Below are positions 38,663 to 46,861 of a stretch of 64,000 nucleotides of DNA, piece after piece; positions within the stretch are counted from its first letter, which is position 1, and every line of letters starts with the position of its first letter. The translations under genes were made by a program, and so were the position numbers. Source of the stretch: Photobacterium halotolerans DSM 18316 (GTDB lineage Bacteria > Pseudomonadota > Gammaproteobacteria > Enterobacterales > Vibrionaceae); assembly GCF_000425165.1 (NCBI RefSeq), contig NZ_KE384319.1, forward strand, positions 1 through 64,000. Reading direction: 5' to 3'. The notes under the pieces are model-generated. The model made no database searches. It saw only the letters and a program-made list of their open reading frames with translations, and was not told the origin of the DNA.

Positions 38663-39337
38663 ATGCGCAGCTTAATTCTCAATATCTCACCTGTTCTTCA
38701 TCACCACACCATCACCGACCAAGGGGTGGGGGCTCGGCATAGGAAAACGCGCGTCGCCACAGGGGGAGGTGGGTACCTGGATAACTGCACCCAATTAGAA
38801 CTTTCCCTGAGTGCCTCCGAACTGCAGAAAGCCGTCGACAGCTTGCCGCTTCCGCCACATTGGAAAACCATTGCGGATCACCTTGGCCCTGAGCTGTTCC
38901 TTACGGTCTGGCGAAAGCTGGAAACCCTGCGTACTGAACGGCGCCTGCGCATTCCTGTGCTGCTGTACTCGTATACCCATGAAGCGATGACTGCAGACGA
39001 ATTCGAAGACTGGCTGGACGCCCAGCGACTTGCGGCCGCGTGGTTCGAAATTTATGTGGCGGTGGATGCAGAACAGTATCGCTTCATCTGGCGGGAGCTG
39101 TTCAAAGCGGCCTATCAACCAAACCGAAAGAAGCTGCGCGTGTACGTGCCGGTGTTCCGGGTGTGGAACAACCATCTGCGCGATATCCTGATCGTCGAAT
39201 TGCTGCGGGCCGATGTGCCGTTCGACAGGATTCGCCAGCAGCTGTACAAATGGCTGGGTGATGACATCTCGCTCAGCCATCTGGGCAGAGTGAAGAAACA
39301 GCTTGAATCCCTCCAGTCTCCGGCGCTGGCTCATTAA
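38663..39337 (+). CDS. Unknown protein upstream of the terminase region
   Basis: 224 residues, no recognised family. A central block, LPPHWKTIADHLGPELFLTVWRKLE-like (about residues 62-86), loosely resembles the N-terminus of Mor-type activators. The C-terminal part (LRADVPFDRIRQQLYKWLG) is helical and could bind DNA. AAGGAATCAGGAA precedes the ATG. It is first in a chain of closely spaced or overlapping genes running through terminase, portal and MuF, so a role as late regulator or terminase accessory is possible but not shown. Confidence 0.55.
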   Translation: MRSLILNISPVLHHHTITDQGVGARHRKTRVATGGGGYLDNCTQLELSLSASELQKAVDSLPLPPHWKTIADHLGPELFLTVWRKLETLRTERRLRIPVLLYSYTHEAMTADEFEDWLDAQRLAAAWFEIYVAVDAEQYRFIWRELFKAAYQPNRKKLRVYVPVFRVWNNHLRDILIVELLRADVPFDRIRQQLYKWLGDDISLSHLGRVKKQLESLQSPALAH

Positions 39338-39346
39338 CGTATCGCC

Positions 39347-40324
39347 ATGAGTGAGAAGAAGCCGAACCCGCCGCGTGAAACCGTCACCTTCAAATGTGGT
39401 GACTGCAGTTTCACCTTCAGAGCGGCGCCAGTCCGTATTGAGGATGAGCCCAAGCGTGCGCATCCTTACCGCTATTTTGGAACCTGCAGCAATTGCCAGC
39501 GCGAAGTACAGCAAGTGCCGTGGGAAGTGGGGCAGTTCTGCGCTGTGCTGGCCTCCACCGGTCCGAAAACGGCGGAAGGCAAAGCGCGATCCGCATCAAA
39601 TCTGGCCGGGCATCCGACCGTCGCAGAGCAGGCCATCACGCGATTCAACGCCCTGAAGCATGGCGCTAATGCGAAAACGGCTCTGTTTTTCCCAGCCCGG
39701 CCCGGCAAATACCCGCAATGTGCCACTTGCGATGTCGACCATGCTTACTGCGCCACGCAGCCCGCCTGCATCAAGCGCACCGAGCTGATGATGCAGCACC
39801 TGATCGCCTTTCAGTCGGCCGACCCGTCAAAGCTCACCGAGCTGCACGCGATTAGCCAGGCAAACCTTGCCGCCATTTTTCAGGACATGATGCAAACCAT
39901 CGTGGCGGACGGCGTCTCGCTGCGAAACCCGGTGTATGACTTCGACAAAGAAGGCGGATTCCACATCGGCCGCTATAAAGCTGCCAACGGCGAAACAGTC
40001 ACAATTGAAGAAATCAAAGCGCACCCGTTGCTCAAGCCCATGATGGAGCTGCTGAGTAAGAACAACCTGTCCCTGGCGGATCTGAACATGACGCCGAAAG
40101 TGCAGGTCGACCACGGCATCGAAATGGGTCGGACGATTGATCAGGAAGAAGAACGAGAATCGGCACTCGACTACCAGCGCAAGATGACCGAGCAAATGTC
40201 AGGTTTGAAAGAAATGATCGCCCGTTCTCAGAACCGGGTACGGCGGGATGATATTCTGATTGAGCACAATCAGGACAGCAGTGCCGAAGAAGGCGACTTC
40301 AGCGAGGTGAACCCGAATGGCTGA
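39347..40324 (+). CDS. Zinc-ribbon protein, possible small-terminase-like component
   Basis: 325 residues. An N-terminal CxxC pair set (FKCGDCSF, GTCSNCQRE) suggests a zinc ribbon. It is followed by STGPKTAEGKARSASNLAGH and FNALKHGANAK, a basic pattern seen in some phage terminase-associated proteins. A second Cys cluster (CATCDVDHAYCATQPAC) comes next, and the C-terminus is acidic and helical (EEERESALDYQRKMTEQM). It overlaps terL by 8 bp. Position and DNA-binding character make a small-terminase role plausible; no family assignment is certain. Confidence 0.6.
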   Translation: MSEKKPNPPRETVTFKCGDCSFTFRAAPVRIEDEPKRAHPYRYFGTCSNCQREVQQVPWEVGQFCAVLASTGPKTAEGKARSASNLAGHPTVAEQAITRFNALKHGANAKTALFFPARPGKYPQCATCDVDHAYCATQPACIKRTELMMQHLIAFQSADPSKLTELHAISQANLAAIFQDMMQTIVADGVSLRNPVYDFDKEGGFHIGRYKAANGETVTIEEIKAHPLLKPMMELLSKNNLSLADLNMTPKVQVDHGIEMGRTIDQEEERESALDYQRKMTEQMSGLKEMIARSQNRVRRDDILIEHNQDSSAEEGDFSEVNPNG

Positions 40325-41915
40325 ACGTCTCAGCGCCGCGCAGCGGATTGAAATCCAGAGCCTGGCTGAAAAGGAAATTCAGCGTTATGCTGGAAACCAC
40401 GGCATGTGGCACAAGCACGTCCACAACGTCGAGCTGGACCCGATGCAGCTGCTGAAAATGGAAGAGATGGACATGCATCCGAACACCGTCGATTTCAGTT
40501 GCCGGCGGACCGGGAAAACAGCCGTCAAAGAGATGTATTTTCTGGAGTGGAACGCCATTCATGCCGATCAGGAAGACGGCATTGTCGCCCCGCGTGAAGC
40601 GCAGTCTCTGGTCAACCTCGGCTACCACCTCGACGCCATTCGGCGATCGGATATTCTCAGCGGTTACTTGGCCTACAAATCGGGCCGCAGGCAACTGGCC
40701 GACACCTATTACGAATTCGCCAACCGCTCGAAAGCCCGGGCATACGGCATCATGGCCAACGTCGATGGCGGCGACTTAACCTGGGCCTCGCTGGAAGAGG
40801 TCGATGACCTTGATGCCGATCGCCTGTATGGCCGTTTCCTGCTGATGATGGGCTCCAGTCGCCGTCTCGGTGCCAGCAAAGCGTCAATTAACAAACCGCA
40901 AATTCGCATCACGGGTGTATTCAAAGGCGCCGATACCCTCAGCGGCCTGATTGATTCCGGCGAGTACACCTGCCTGCCGACGGTTGACTGTTACCTCGGC
41001 ATCGAGCTGGGCATTCTGAACGAAGACTTCATCATGAGTATGCGCAAGCAGCTGCCCGAGGATGAATACATTCGTCAGTTGCTCTGTATTAACGTTGCCG
41101 CCAAAAACCTGATCTGGGAAAAGTACATCCGTAATGCCATTCAGGTTGGTGCCCGCATCGGGCTGGAACCCAGCGCCCCGGCACCATACACCGTGTACAA
41201 AAAGCGCGGTGTGATTGCATTTGGCTACGACCACACAGGCCACGGTGAAAACCCGGCTTCGTCGCGTTCCTCCATCGTGGTGGAAGAGCAGGTCGGCAAC
41301 TTCTCGGTTGTCATCTTCTGCAAAACATGGCATCCGGGCACAGACGAAGGCATCATCCGGCGGGATTTGGTGGGATTCTGGCGCTACTTCCGGCCCGATT
41401 ACGCCATCGGCGATGCCTTCGGTATCGGCTTACTGACTCAGGTGAATGATGATCTCTTTGCCGAAGGCCTGACCCAAATCGACCGACGCGCCATCGGGGG
41501 CGGTGAAAGTACCGCATCAACATGGCCGGAGTGGGCCTTTTCACCGTTGCGCTTTGAAGGGTACGCCAAACACCAGATGGCTCAGTCGCTGCGCAGTGCT
41601 TATCACAACCGCCAGATGGTGCTGCCGTACGTCGACGACCGCGAGAACGATCCGGAACTGGAAGACTACGCCAAACTGCCAAGGCAGCTTCGCAATATCA
41701 AACCTACACCCGTGAAAGCCGGCAGTTATTCCAGCTACAAAATGGTGAAAGCGTCTATCGGTGATGACCTGTTCGATGCCCACATGGCCTCGCACTGGGC
41801 GCTGGTCACGCAGGGCGCTGCGCCTGTCCCCAGTATCATCACCATCAACCACAGAACACGCGACCAGCTGTTGGGCTGCCCAAGCAGCCTGAACCTGTTA
41901 AGGAACCTTTCATGA
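40317..41915 (+). CDS. terL: Phage large terminase subunit
   Basis: DNA-packaging motor, 532 residues. The N-terminal ATPase has a Walker A-like SCRRTGKT (about 61-68) and DLTWASLEEVDDLD as Walker B region. The C-terminal RNase H-like nuclease starts with AFGYDHTGHGEN, with later acidic YAIGDAFGIG and DDLFDAHMASHWAL. The length and two-domain layout are normal for TerL. It overlaps its neighbours on both sides. It appears intact, so the element could supply its own packaging motor. Confidence 0.82.
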   Translation: MAERLSAAQRIEIQSLAEKEIQRYAGNHGMWHKHVHNVELDPMQLLKMEEMDMHPNTVDFSCRRTGKTAVKEMYFLEWNAIHADQEDGIVAPREAQSLVNLGYHLDAIRRSDILSGYLAYKSGRRQLADTYYEFANRSKARAYGIMANVDGGDLTWASLEEVDDLDADRLYGRFLLMMGSSRRLGASKASINKPQIRITGVFKGADTLSGLIDSGEYTCLPTVDCYLGIELGILNEDFIMSMRKQLPEDEYIRQLLCINVAAKNLIWEKYIRNAIQVGARIGLEPSAPAPYTVYKKRGVIAFGYDHTGHGENPASSRSSIVVEEQVGNFSVVIFCKTWHPGTDEGIIRRDLVGFWRYFRPDYAIGDAFGIGLLTQVNDDLFAEGLTQIDRRAIGGGESTASTWPEWAFSPLRFEGYAKHQMAQSLRSAYHNRQMVLPYVDDRENDPELEDYAKLPRQLRNIKPTPVKAGSYSSYKMVKASIGDDLFDAHMASHWALVTQGAAPVPSIITINHRTRDQLLGCPSSLNLLRNLS

Positions 41916-43279
41916 GCATGATTTCCCGCATCTGGGCGGCTGTGAAAAACAAGCCACTGGCTTCCGCGCGCAATACCCCGGGCAACCAGAGCGGCCAGCA
42001 ACATTCCGATAAAAGCCACATCGCCGACCCCGAACGCTCGGTGCAGTACCTGTATGACATGATGCAGTGCGATCCCAACCTGCGCGCGGCCATTATTACC
42101 CTGCGTCACATGGATAAAATCGATCCGAGGGTGAAGAAAATTCACCGCCGTATCGCCAGAGACGCCACCAAAGGCGGGTTGAAACTGCACTGGATTGGCA
42201 AAGAAAACCAGCGGGTGAATAAGCTGTGGCAGCAATTCATTACCCGCTTGCAGCTTAATAACCGCGCCAAGCTGATGAGCGACGCGGGCGGGCTGGCCAA
42301 AGAAGGCAACCTGCCGCTGCAGTGGGTAGTCAACGAAGCCATGCAGGTCACCAATGCCATTCGCATGCCGACCGAAACCATCATTCCAATTGTCGACACC
42401 ACAGGCCGCTTCAAAGATCCGAAACGCGCTTTCCGCCAAATCGACCCGATTACCTGGCAGGAACTCTGCACCTTTCCGTTATGGCAGCTCACCGTCAGTC
42501 GGCTTGACCCGGATAACTTCGATGACATGGGCTGCATGGGCAGGCCGTATCTGGATGCAAACCGGACCATCTGGCAGAAACTGGTGATGACGGAAGAAGA
42601 TTTGGTGATTCGCCGCCGCACCCGGGCGCCGCAAAAACTGGCGCACTCGCTCGACGGTGCCGACAAAGCCGCGCTGGATGAATACCGTGAACGGGTGGAA
42701 GGCCAGAGCGGAGAAATCGCTACCGATTTTTACGGTAACAAGCTGTCAGTCACGGCCGTCAGTGGCGATGCCAACATGGACCAGATTGCCGACATCAGCC
42801 TGCTGGTTGATGCCTTTTTCTCGGGCGCTCCGGCACCCAAAGGACTGTTCGGTTATGTCGACGGCATGGCGCGGGACATTCTGGACGATCTCAAGCAGGA
42901 CTACTACGAAGAAATCGACGCCCTGCAGGATGCGCTGGCCTACGCCTATCAGGACGGTTTTAAACTGCAATTGCTGCTTGCCGGGCTGAATCCGGATTCG
43001 TACCAGTTTCAGGTTCAGTTCGCTGAACGTATGACCGACACCAAGAACCAGCGCGCAGACCTGGCCCTGAAATATCAGGCGCTGGGCATGCCGCGCAAAT
43101 TAGCATGGGAGTCGGCGGGCGTCGATGTACAACGGGCCGAAAGCATGCGCGAAGAGGAAGCCAACAGCCGGGATCCGTATCCCGACCCGCACCTGCCACA
43201 AAGCGGTAAACCGGACGTCAGTATTACCCCGGGCAACCGGCCGAAAGGCGAGAGTGCCACCTCAATCACGAACGGGTGA
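41912..43279 (+). CDS. Phage portal protein
   Basis: 455 residues. Portal features are an N-terminal DPNLRAAIITLRHMDKI block, a long stem/wing region rich in helices (RDILDDLKQDYYEEIDALQDALAYAYQ), and a C-terminal acidic or low-complexity tail (SRDPYPDPHLPQSG). Assignment also rests on its place between TerL and the MuF-type gene. Twelve copies should form the DNA entry ring at a capsid vertex. Overlaps: ATGA with terL and TGATG with the next gene. It appears intact. Confidence 0.8.
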   Translation: MSMISRIWAAVKNKPLASARNTPGNQSGQQHSDKSHIADPERSVQYLYDMMQCDPNLRAAIITLRHMDKIDPRVKKIHRRIARDATKGGLKLHWIGKENQRVNKLWQQFITRLQLNNRAKLMSDAGGLAKEGNLPLQWVVNEAMQVTNAIRMPTETIIPIVDTTGRFKDPKRAFRQIDPITWQELCTFPLWQLTVSRLDPDNFDDMGCMGRPYLDANRTIWQKLVMTEEDLVIRRRTRAPQKLAHSLDGADKAALDEYRERVEGQSGEIATDFYGNKLSVTAVSGDANMDQIADISLLVDAFFSGAPAPKGLFGYVDGMARDILDDLKQDYYEEIDALQDALAYAYQDGFKLQLLLAGLNPDSYQFQVQFAERMTDTKNQRADLALKYQALGMPRKLAWESAGVDVQRAESMREEEANSRDPYPDPHLPQSGKPDVSITPGNRPKGESATSITNG

Positions 43280-44373
43280 TGGCCATGACAGACAATACCC
43301 GCACTCAGGTGAAGGCCACCATTCGCCGGGCGATGAAAGCCGCAGAACGCGCCACCAATGCACTCGATGCCACAGCCATGAATGAACTGGGGCTGTTGTA
43401 TCAGTCGGTGCTGTCGGAAATTCAGTTTTTGGTCATGAATGCGGCTGACGAGCTGGGTGAGGTTCGCCTTTCCCAGCTGCAAACCTTAACCCGCGAGATT
43501 GAAAGCCTGCTGGACCAGCTGGCGCAAGCGCAGGCCAGCATGGTGGATGGCTACATCGTTCAGGCCGCGCAGCATGGCGGGACCACATTCAGCACCACAG
43601 TTGCGGCCGCGACTGTCAGTAAATCCATTGATGAAGCTGTGCTGGCTGTGCGCACCATGACCCACAAAGACGGTCTGCAACTGAGCGACCGGCTCTGGCG
43701 GGTCGACCGCCATGCGCGGGAAGTGGTCACACAGGCGGTTGAACGGGCCGTGATTCTCGGGCAGTCGGCCAGTGAAGCTGCTCAGGCGTTCCGGCAGCGC
43801 AGCCAGCCGGTGCCTGCCGATATTGCCCGCAACGAAGGGCTGCCGAATGCCACGGGTATGAGCCGCACGGTTGCGCAGGAACTCATGGTGAACGATGGTG
43901 CACCTTACTCGCAAATCAAGCGCGTGATGCGTACTGAAATCAACCGGGCGCATGGCATGGCTTTTCAGAACGCCGCCTTTGAAGATGAGTTCGTGGCTGG
44001 CACACAATTCAAACTCAGCCCCAACCACCCGAAACCAGACATCTGCGATATGCACGCCCGGGCCAATCTTTTTGGCCTGGGCAAAGGCGTGTACCCGAAA
44101 GGCAAAAGCCCGTGGCCGGCACACCCCAATACGTTGAGTTATGAGCAGGTGGTGTTTATAGATGAAGTGACAGAGGAAGACAGAACCAGCCAGACCGACT
44201 GTATCAGCTGGCTGAAAGGTCAGAGTAGGGAAGGGCAGAAAGCCGTGCTGGGCCACGACAAAAAAGTTGCAGCCCTGCAACAGGGCCACCTGAAAGAGAA
44301 CATGATCGCCACGCCCTGGAAGCACCTGGACCCCTTGCTGAAGCGCAATGGCATTGATACTGAGACCCTCTGA
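43279..44373 (+). CDS. MuF-type phage minor head morphogenesis protein
   Basis: 364 residues. The conserved MuF/SPP1-gp7 domain is C-terminal: MRTEINRAHGMAFQNAAFED, followed by a Cys/His region SPNHPKPDICDMHARANLFG and KGVYPKGKSPWPAHPNTL. The N-terminal 150 residues are helical. Such proteins sit at the portal inside the procapsid and are often ejected with DNA. The ATG at 43279 overlaps the portal stop; an in-frame GTG at 43276 is possible. It is the last intact head gene before the cargo slot. Confidence 0.82.
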   Translation: MAMTDNTRTQVKATIRRAMKAAERATNALDATAMNELGLLYQSVLSEIQFLVMNAADELGEVRLSQLQTLTREIESLLDQLAQAQASMVDGYIVQAAQHGGTTFSTTVAAATVSKSIDEAVLAVRTMTHKDGLQLSDRLWRVDRHAREVVTQAVERAVILGQSASEAAQAFRQRSQPVPADIARNEGLPNATGMSRTVAQELMVNDGAPYSQIKRVMRTEINRAHGMAFQNAAFEDEFVAGTQFKLSPNHPKPDICDMHARANLFGLGKGVYPKGKSPWPAHPNTLSYEQVVFIDEVTEEDRTSQTDCISWLKGQSREGQKAVLGHDKKVAALQQGHLKENMIATPWKHLDPLLKRNGIDTETL

Positions 44374-44387
44374 TGCTGCTGAAAAAT

Positions 44388-44420
44388 TGGGCAATTTTGC
44401 CCATGTAACTTAGATATAAT
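44388..44420 (+). promoter_or_regulatory. Palindromic operator and promoter before the Com-like gene
   Basis: TGGGCAATTTTGCCCA is a perfect 16-bp palindrome at 44388-44403. TATAAT follows at 44415-44420 with no good -35, as expected for an activator-dependent or repressor-controlled promoter whose -35 region lies within the palindrome. It is about 55 bp before the Com-like ATG. Confidence 0.55.
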
Positions 44421-44475
44421 GAGCTACATCAGTACAAGCCAGCGCAGACGAACGGCAGAAAGCTAGGAGCAAATC

Positions 44476-44673
44476 ATGAATACCGCACAACAACTCCCTC
44501 AGTTCCACTCAGTCAAACCCATTGTGAATGAAGTTGTCTGCGATTGCGGTCACCGCATCTGCGACAGCGAAGGCGTGATCCGATCCCGCTGCGTCAAAAT
44601 CGGCGAGGGCATTGCCCTGTGCCGGTGTAAGCGGTGGGTGAGTGTGCCTGTGTATCATTCGGATTTCGAATAA
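44476..44673 (+). CDS. Com-like zinc-finger protein, copy 1
   Basis: 65 residues with cysteines arranged as VCDCGHRIC, RSRC and LCRCKRW, ending shortly after. The paired-cysteine layout and terminal C-x-C-K-R resemble phage Mu Com, a small zinc finger that activates translation of the mom DNA-modification gene. Its start follows CTAGGAGC. The next frame starts in its stop codon (TAATG), which fits a Com-type role in translational coupling. A second copy is at 46858, a dead one at 32668. Each copy lies immediately before cargo. Confidence 0.6.
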   Translation: MNTAQQLPQFHSVKPIVNEVVCDCGHRICDSEGVIRSRCVKIGEGIALCRCKRWVSVPVYHSDFE

Positions 44674-44765
44674 TGGTCATCAAATCAAGTCCTTTTGGCA
44701 AAACACAATTAAGTGGTGTTGATGCTGCTCGCTTCGTGGAGCTGGTTCGGAAAAAGCCTGAGTGA
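44673..44765 (+). CDS. 30-residue peptide coupled to the Com-like gene
   Basis: The ATG overlaps the Com-like stop (TAATG). The peptide reads MVIKSSPFGKTQLSGVDAAR, then FVELVRKKPE, and ends inside the following terminator hairpin. The tight overlap and protein-like composition suggest it is translated, or is the start of a gene whose remainder was replaced by cargo. Family unknown. Confidence 0.4.
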   Translation: MVIKSSPFGKTQLSGVDAARFVELVRKKPE

Positions 44766-44781
44766 GAACTCAGGCTTTTTG
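44751..44781 (+). terminator. Terminator closing the Com-like unit
   Basis: AAAAAGCCTGAG-TGAGAA-CTCAGGCTTTTT, a 12-bp stem with a T-run. It separates the head-gene operon from the AT-rich cargo and marks the left border of the variable segment in element 2. Confidence 0.88.
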
Positions 44782-44899
44782 TTTCACTTAGCAACAAAAT
44801 GGTTGCAGGCGCGACAAATTGTTGCTATTGTGCTTCTGACGAACACATTTAAAGCTATAAAACTCAATCAAATTTAAACTAAATTTATATCAATCAAAG

Positions 44900-44973
44900 C
44901 TGAAATTAAATCAATCAAATAGAAAAAATATTTAAATTAATCAATTAAAACTGAAATTAAATCAATCAAATAG
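44900..44973. repeat. Direct repeats upstream of the toxin-antitoxin genes
   Basis: CTGAAATTAAATCAATCAAA (plus TAG) occurs at 44900-44922 and 44951-44973, 51 bp apart (about five helical turns), in a strongly AT-rich 230-bp leader containing several further TCAATCAA copies. These could be operators for the ribbon-helix-helix antitoxin. Confidence 0.6.
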
Positions 44974-45041
44974 CAAACAATATTTAACTCAATTATAGAA
45001 AATTAACATATACCTAATGTCAGATATTAGAGAGGCGAAAT

Positions 45042-45272
45042 ATGGCTACTAGCGTTCGCTTAGATGATGAGTTCGTCACTCACGTTAAAATTCACGCTGA
45101 AGCGGAGAGCCGCTCAGTGCCAAAACAGATTGAATATTGGGCGAAGATTGGTCAGATGATGGTTGATAACCCAGATTTATCTTATGGATTCGTCCATGAG
45201 GCACTGTTGGCTACCGAAGAGGCAAAACAAGGAGTTGTCAAACGGTATGTCAGAAGAACAAAAAGAAGTTGA
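45042..45272 (+). CDS. ParD-like type II antitoxin
   Basis: 76 residues. The start MATSVRLDDEFVTHVKIHAE has the beta-strand and helix of a ribbon-helix-helix DNA-binding domain, and RSVPKQIEYWAKIGQ is typical of the ParD-like family. The C-terminal half should bind the toxin. An AGAGAGGCGAA ribosome-binding region precedes it. It overlaps the toxin gene by 26 bp. It probably represses its own promoter through the repeats upstream. Confidence 0.8.
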   Translation: MATSVRLDDEFVTHVKIHAEAESRSVPKQIEYWAKIGQMMVDNPDLSYGFVHEALLATEEAKQGVVKRYVRRTKRS

Positions 45273-45570
45273 TGTATATCAAACTAGTCGATTTGAGAAG
45301 GCATTTAATAAATTGCCAGAGGAACATCAAACTGCTGTTGATGATGAGATCGATAAGGTCATTGATGATCCTGAACTCGGTGAACAAAAGAAGGGAGACT
45401 TGTCTCACCTCTGGGTGCACAAGTTTAAGCTGGATGGCCAAGAGGTTCTCTTGGGGTACAGCTGGGTTGAGAACAAACTTGAGCTTTATCTTTTGAATCT
45501 CGGCCCGCATGAAAACTACTATCAGCAGATGAAGAAAAGGCGAAAAGCGGATCTGAAGCTGATTGGGTAG
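45247..45570 (+). CDS. RelE/ParE-superfamily toxin
   Basis: 107 residues. SRFEKAFNKLPEEHQTAVDDEI is the N-terminal helical pair. LSHLWVHKFKLDGQEVLLGYSW and LELYLLNLGPHENYYQQMKK are the central strands and C-terminal tail of RelE-like toxins, with GPHENYY close to the usual H-x-x-Y end. The start at 45247 follows AAGGAG and gives the usual antitoxin-toxin overlap. Either ribosome-dependent mRNA cleavage or gyrase inhibition is possible. The pair may stabilise the element. Confidence 0.8.
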   Translation: MSEEQKEVDVYQTSRFEKAFNKLPEEHQTAVDDEIDKVIDDPELGEQKKGDLSHLWVHKFKLDGQEVLLGYSWVENKLELYLLNLGPHENYYQQMKKRRKADLKLIG

Positions 45571-45577
45571 AACTATG

Positions 45578-45605
45578 AAGCCTGAGCAATGCTCAGGCTT
45601 TTTTT
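45578..45605 (+). terminator. Terminator of the toxin-antitoxin operon
   Basis: AAGCCTGAGC-AAT-GCTCAGGCTT followed by TTTTTC; a perfect 10-bp stem. Confidence 0.9.
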
Positions 45606-45696
45606 CTCTAAACCCTCATACGACTTTAGTTGTATTTTGTTGTGGGTGTTGTTGCACTGTGCTAGGTTGGTTATAAACTGTTCAGTAGGAGCTGTT

Positions 45697-46290
45697 ATGC
45701 CAAGCATTTTCGTAAAAGAATTTTCAGCGATTGCAACCCAAGGCGGGACTAAGAAGCTAACTCTGATCAAAAGGCAAAAGAATAAAGGGTCATATCATCC
45801 AAGTTCCGATTATTACAAAAGCTTTCGAGAAAAAATCGTTGATATCATTAAGAATCAAAAGCAGTTGAGTGAGCTGACAAAGTTACCGAAAACGTTAAAT
45901 GATAAGAGAAAAACAAGTAATTATAGCCATTTAGCAAAGAAATTTGTTGCTTGGGCTAAAGGTAAAAACATTCGTTGGCATGACCCAGTTAGGAATTCTT
46001 ACCACTCAAATGTCACAGAGATTGTTTGTAATCCGGAGCTTAATGTTGTTATTGACGGGGTAGAGCATATTATCAAGCTGTACTTTAGTGTAAATGAACC
46101 AATGACTAAAGAGCGAGCAAACTATATTTGCTACCTTATGCAATCTTGTATTGATATCAATACAGCAGTTTATGCTGTGTTGGATATCAATACGAGAAAG
46201 ATGTACACATTTAGTGGTGATCCGATTGTTTTCTCGATTGCTGTTGAATCAGAAATAGCTGCGTTTGAAAGAGCTTGGCAGCAATTATAG
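45697..46290 (+). CDS. Cargo protein of unknown function
   Basis: 197 residues beginning MPSIFVKEFSAIATQGGTKK. The ATG at 45697 follows TAGGAG; a longer frame to 45589 adds a hydrophobic, non-coding-looking extension over the terminator. The N-terminal third is basic (KKLTLIKRQKNKG, NDKRKTSNYSHLAKKF). The C-terminal half looks like a mixed alpha/beta domain (VVIDGVEHIIKLYFSVNEPM, TAVYAVLDINTRKMYTFSGD). No membrane segment or catalytic motif is clear. It has its own gap and no partner, and may be a single-gene defence or accessory function. Confidence 0.6.
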   Translation: MPSIFVKEFSAIATQGGTKKLTLIKRQKNKGSYHPSSDYYKSFREKIVDIIKNQKQLSELTKLPKTLNDKRKTSNYSHLAKKFVAWAKGKNIRWHDPVRNSYHSNVTEIVCNPELNVVIDGVEHIIKLYFSVNEPMTKERANYICYLMQSCIDINTAVYAVLDINTRKMYTFSGDPIVFSIAVESEIAAFERAWQQL

Positions 46291-46508
46291 GAAATGATTT
46301 CTTGCCGGCGTAGCTACGTCGGTATTTCTTTTAAATCCAATCCAGACTCCTTGACACCCCCAAAATGCGCAGTTAAGCTCATATCCATAACAGCAAAATC
46401 TGTTATCTGGATTGGCGTCCAGTAATTACTCAACGAGCCCACATAAGACGCGCTCAGCGTCTTTTTTGTTAGGCGGCGCTCGCGCACACCTAAGAAAAGC
46501 AGTACTCT

Positions 46509-46595
46509 ATGGTAGCTCGGGCAGGGGCGACTTCGGTCGCGCCGGTATCGTTGAGACCGGTTACGCCAACCCTGTTCGAGTTGCCACCATCGTGA
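46509..46595 (+). pseudogene. Ash/Icd-like short phage frame
   Basis: MVARAGATSVAPVSLRPVTP followed by eight codons and a stop. The MVARAG-SxxPV start is what I know from Ash/Icd-like frames in P4-type satellites and many prophages. The surrounding DNA (46440-46640), including the hairpin GACGC-GCTCA-GCGTC with T-run at 46449-46469, looks like phage leader DNA. Too short to be confident of expression. Confidence 0.35.
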
Positions 46596-46648
46596 GTATT
46601 GGCGTCTCCGAGTGGCAATGTAAATTTGCTTCTCAACGGAGACATGCT

Positions 46649-46861
46649 ATGTCTATAAATTCAGCTTCTGCTTTCCAGGCAATCAACAAAGATCCGCACA
46701 CCTTAGTCCTCGAAGCCCGGGAAATGATTGGCGGGTTAGCCGCAATCTCCGGCGCAACTTCAGGCCCGGTTGATACCCTCACCGCTGAACAACTCTTTTA
46801 TCTGTTTGCATCTATCGGCGACAAGCTCGACATCGCCTTACTCAAGATGGAGGCAGAATGA
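46649..46861 (+). CDS. Small phage-type protein, unknown
   Basis: 70 residues, MSINSASAFQAINKDPHTLV onward, helical (VDTLTAEQLFYLFASIGDKL). The ATG at 46649 follows ACGGAGAC. The longer frame back to 46412 runs through the Ash-like leader. It overlaps the second Com-like gene by ATGA. Position directly before a Com-like gene suggests phage accessory origin. Function unknown. Confidence 0.55.
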   Translation: MSINSASAFQAINKDPHTLVLEAREMIGGLAAISGATSGPVDTLTAEQLFYLFASIGDKLDIALLKMEAE

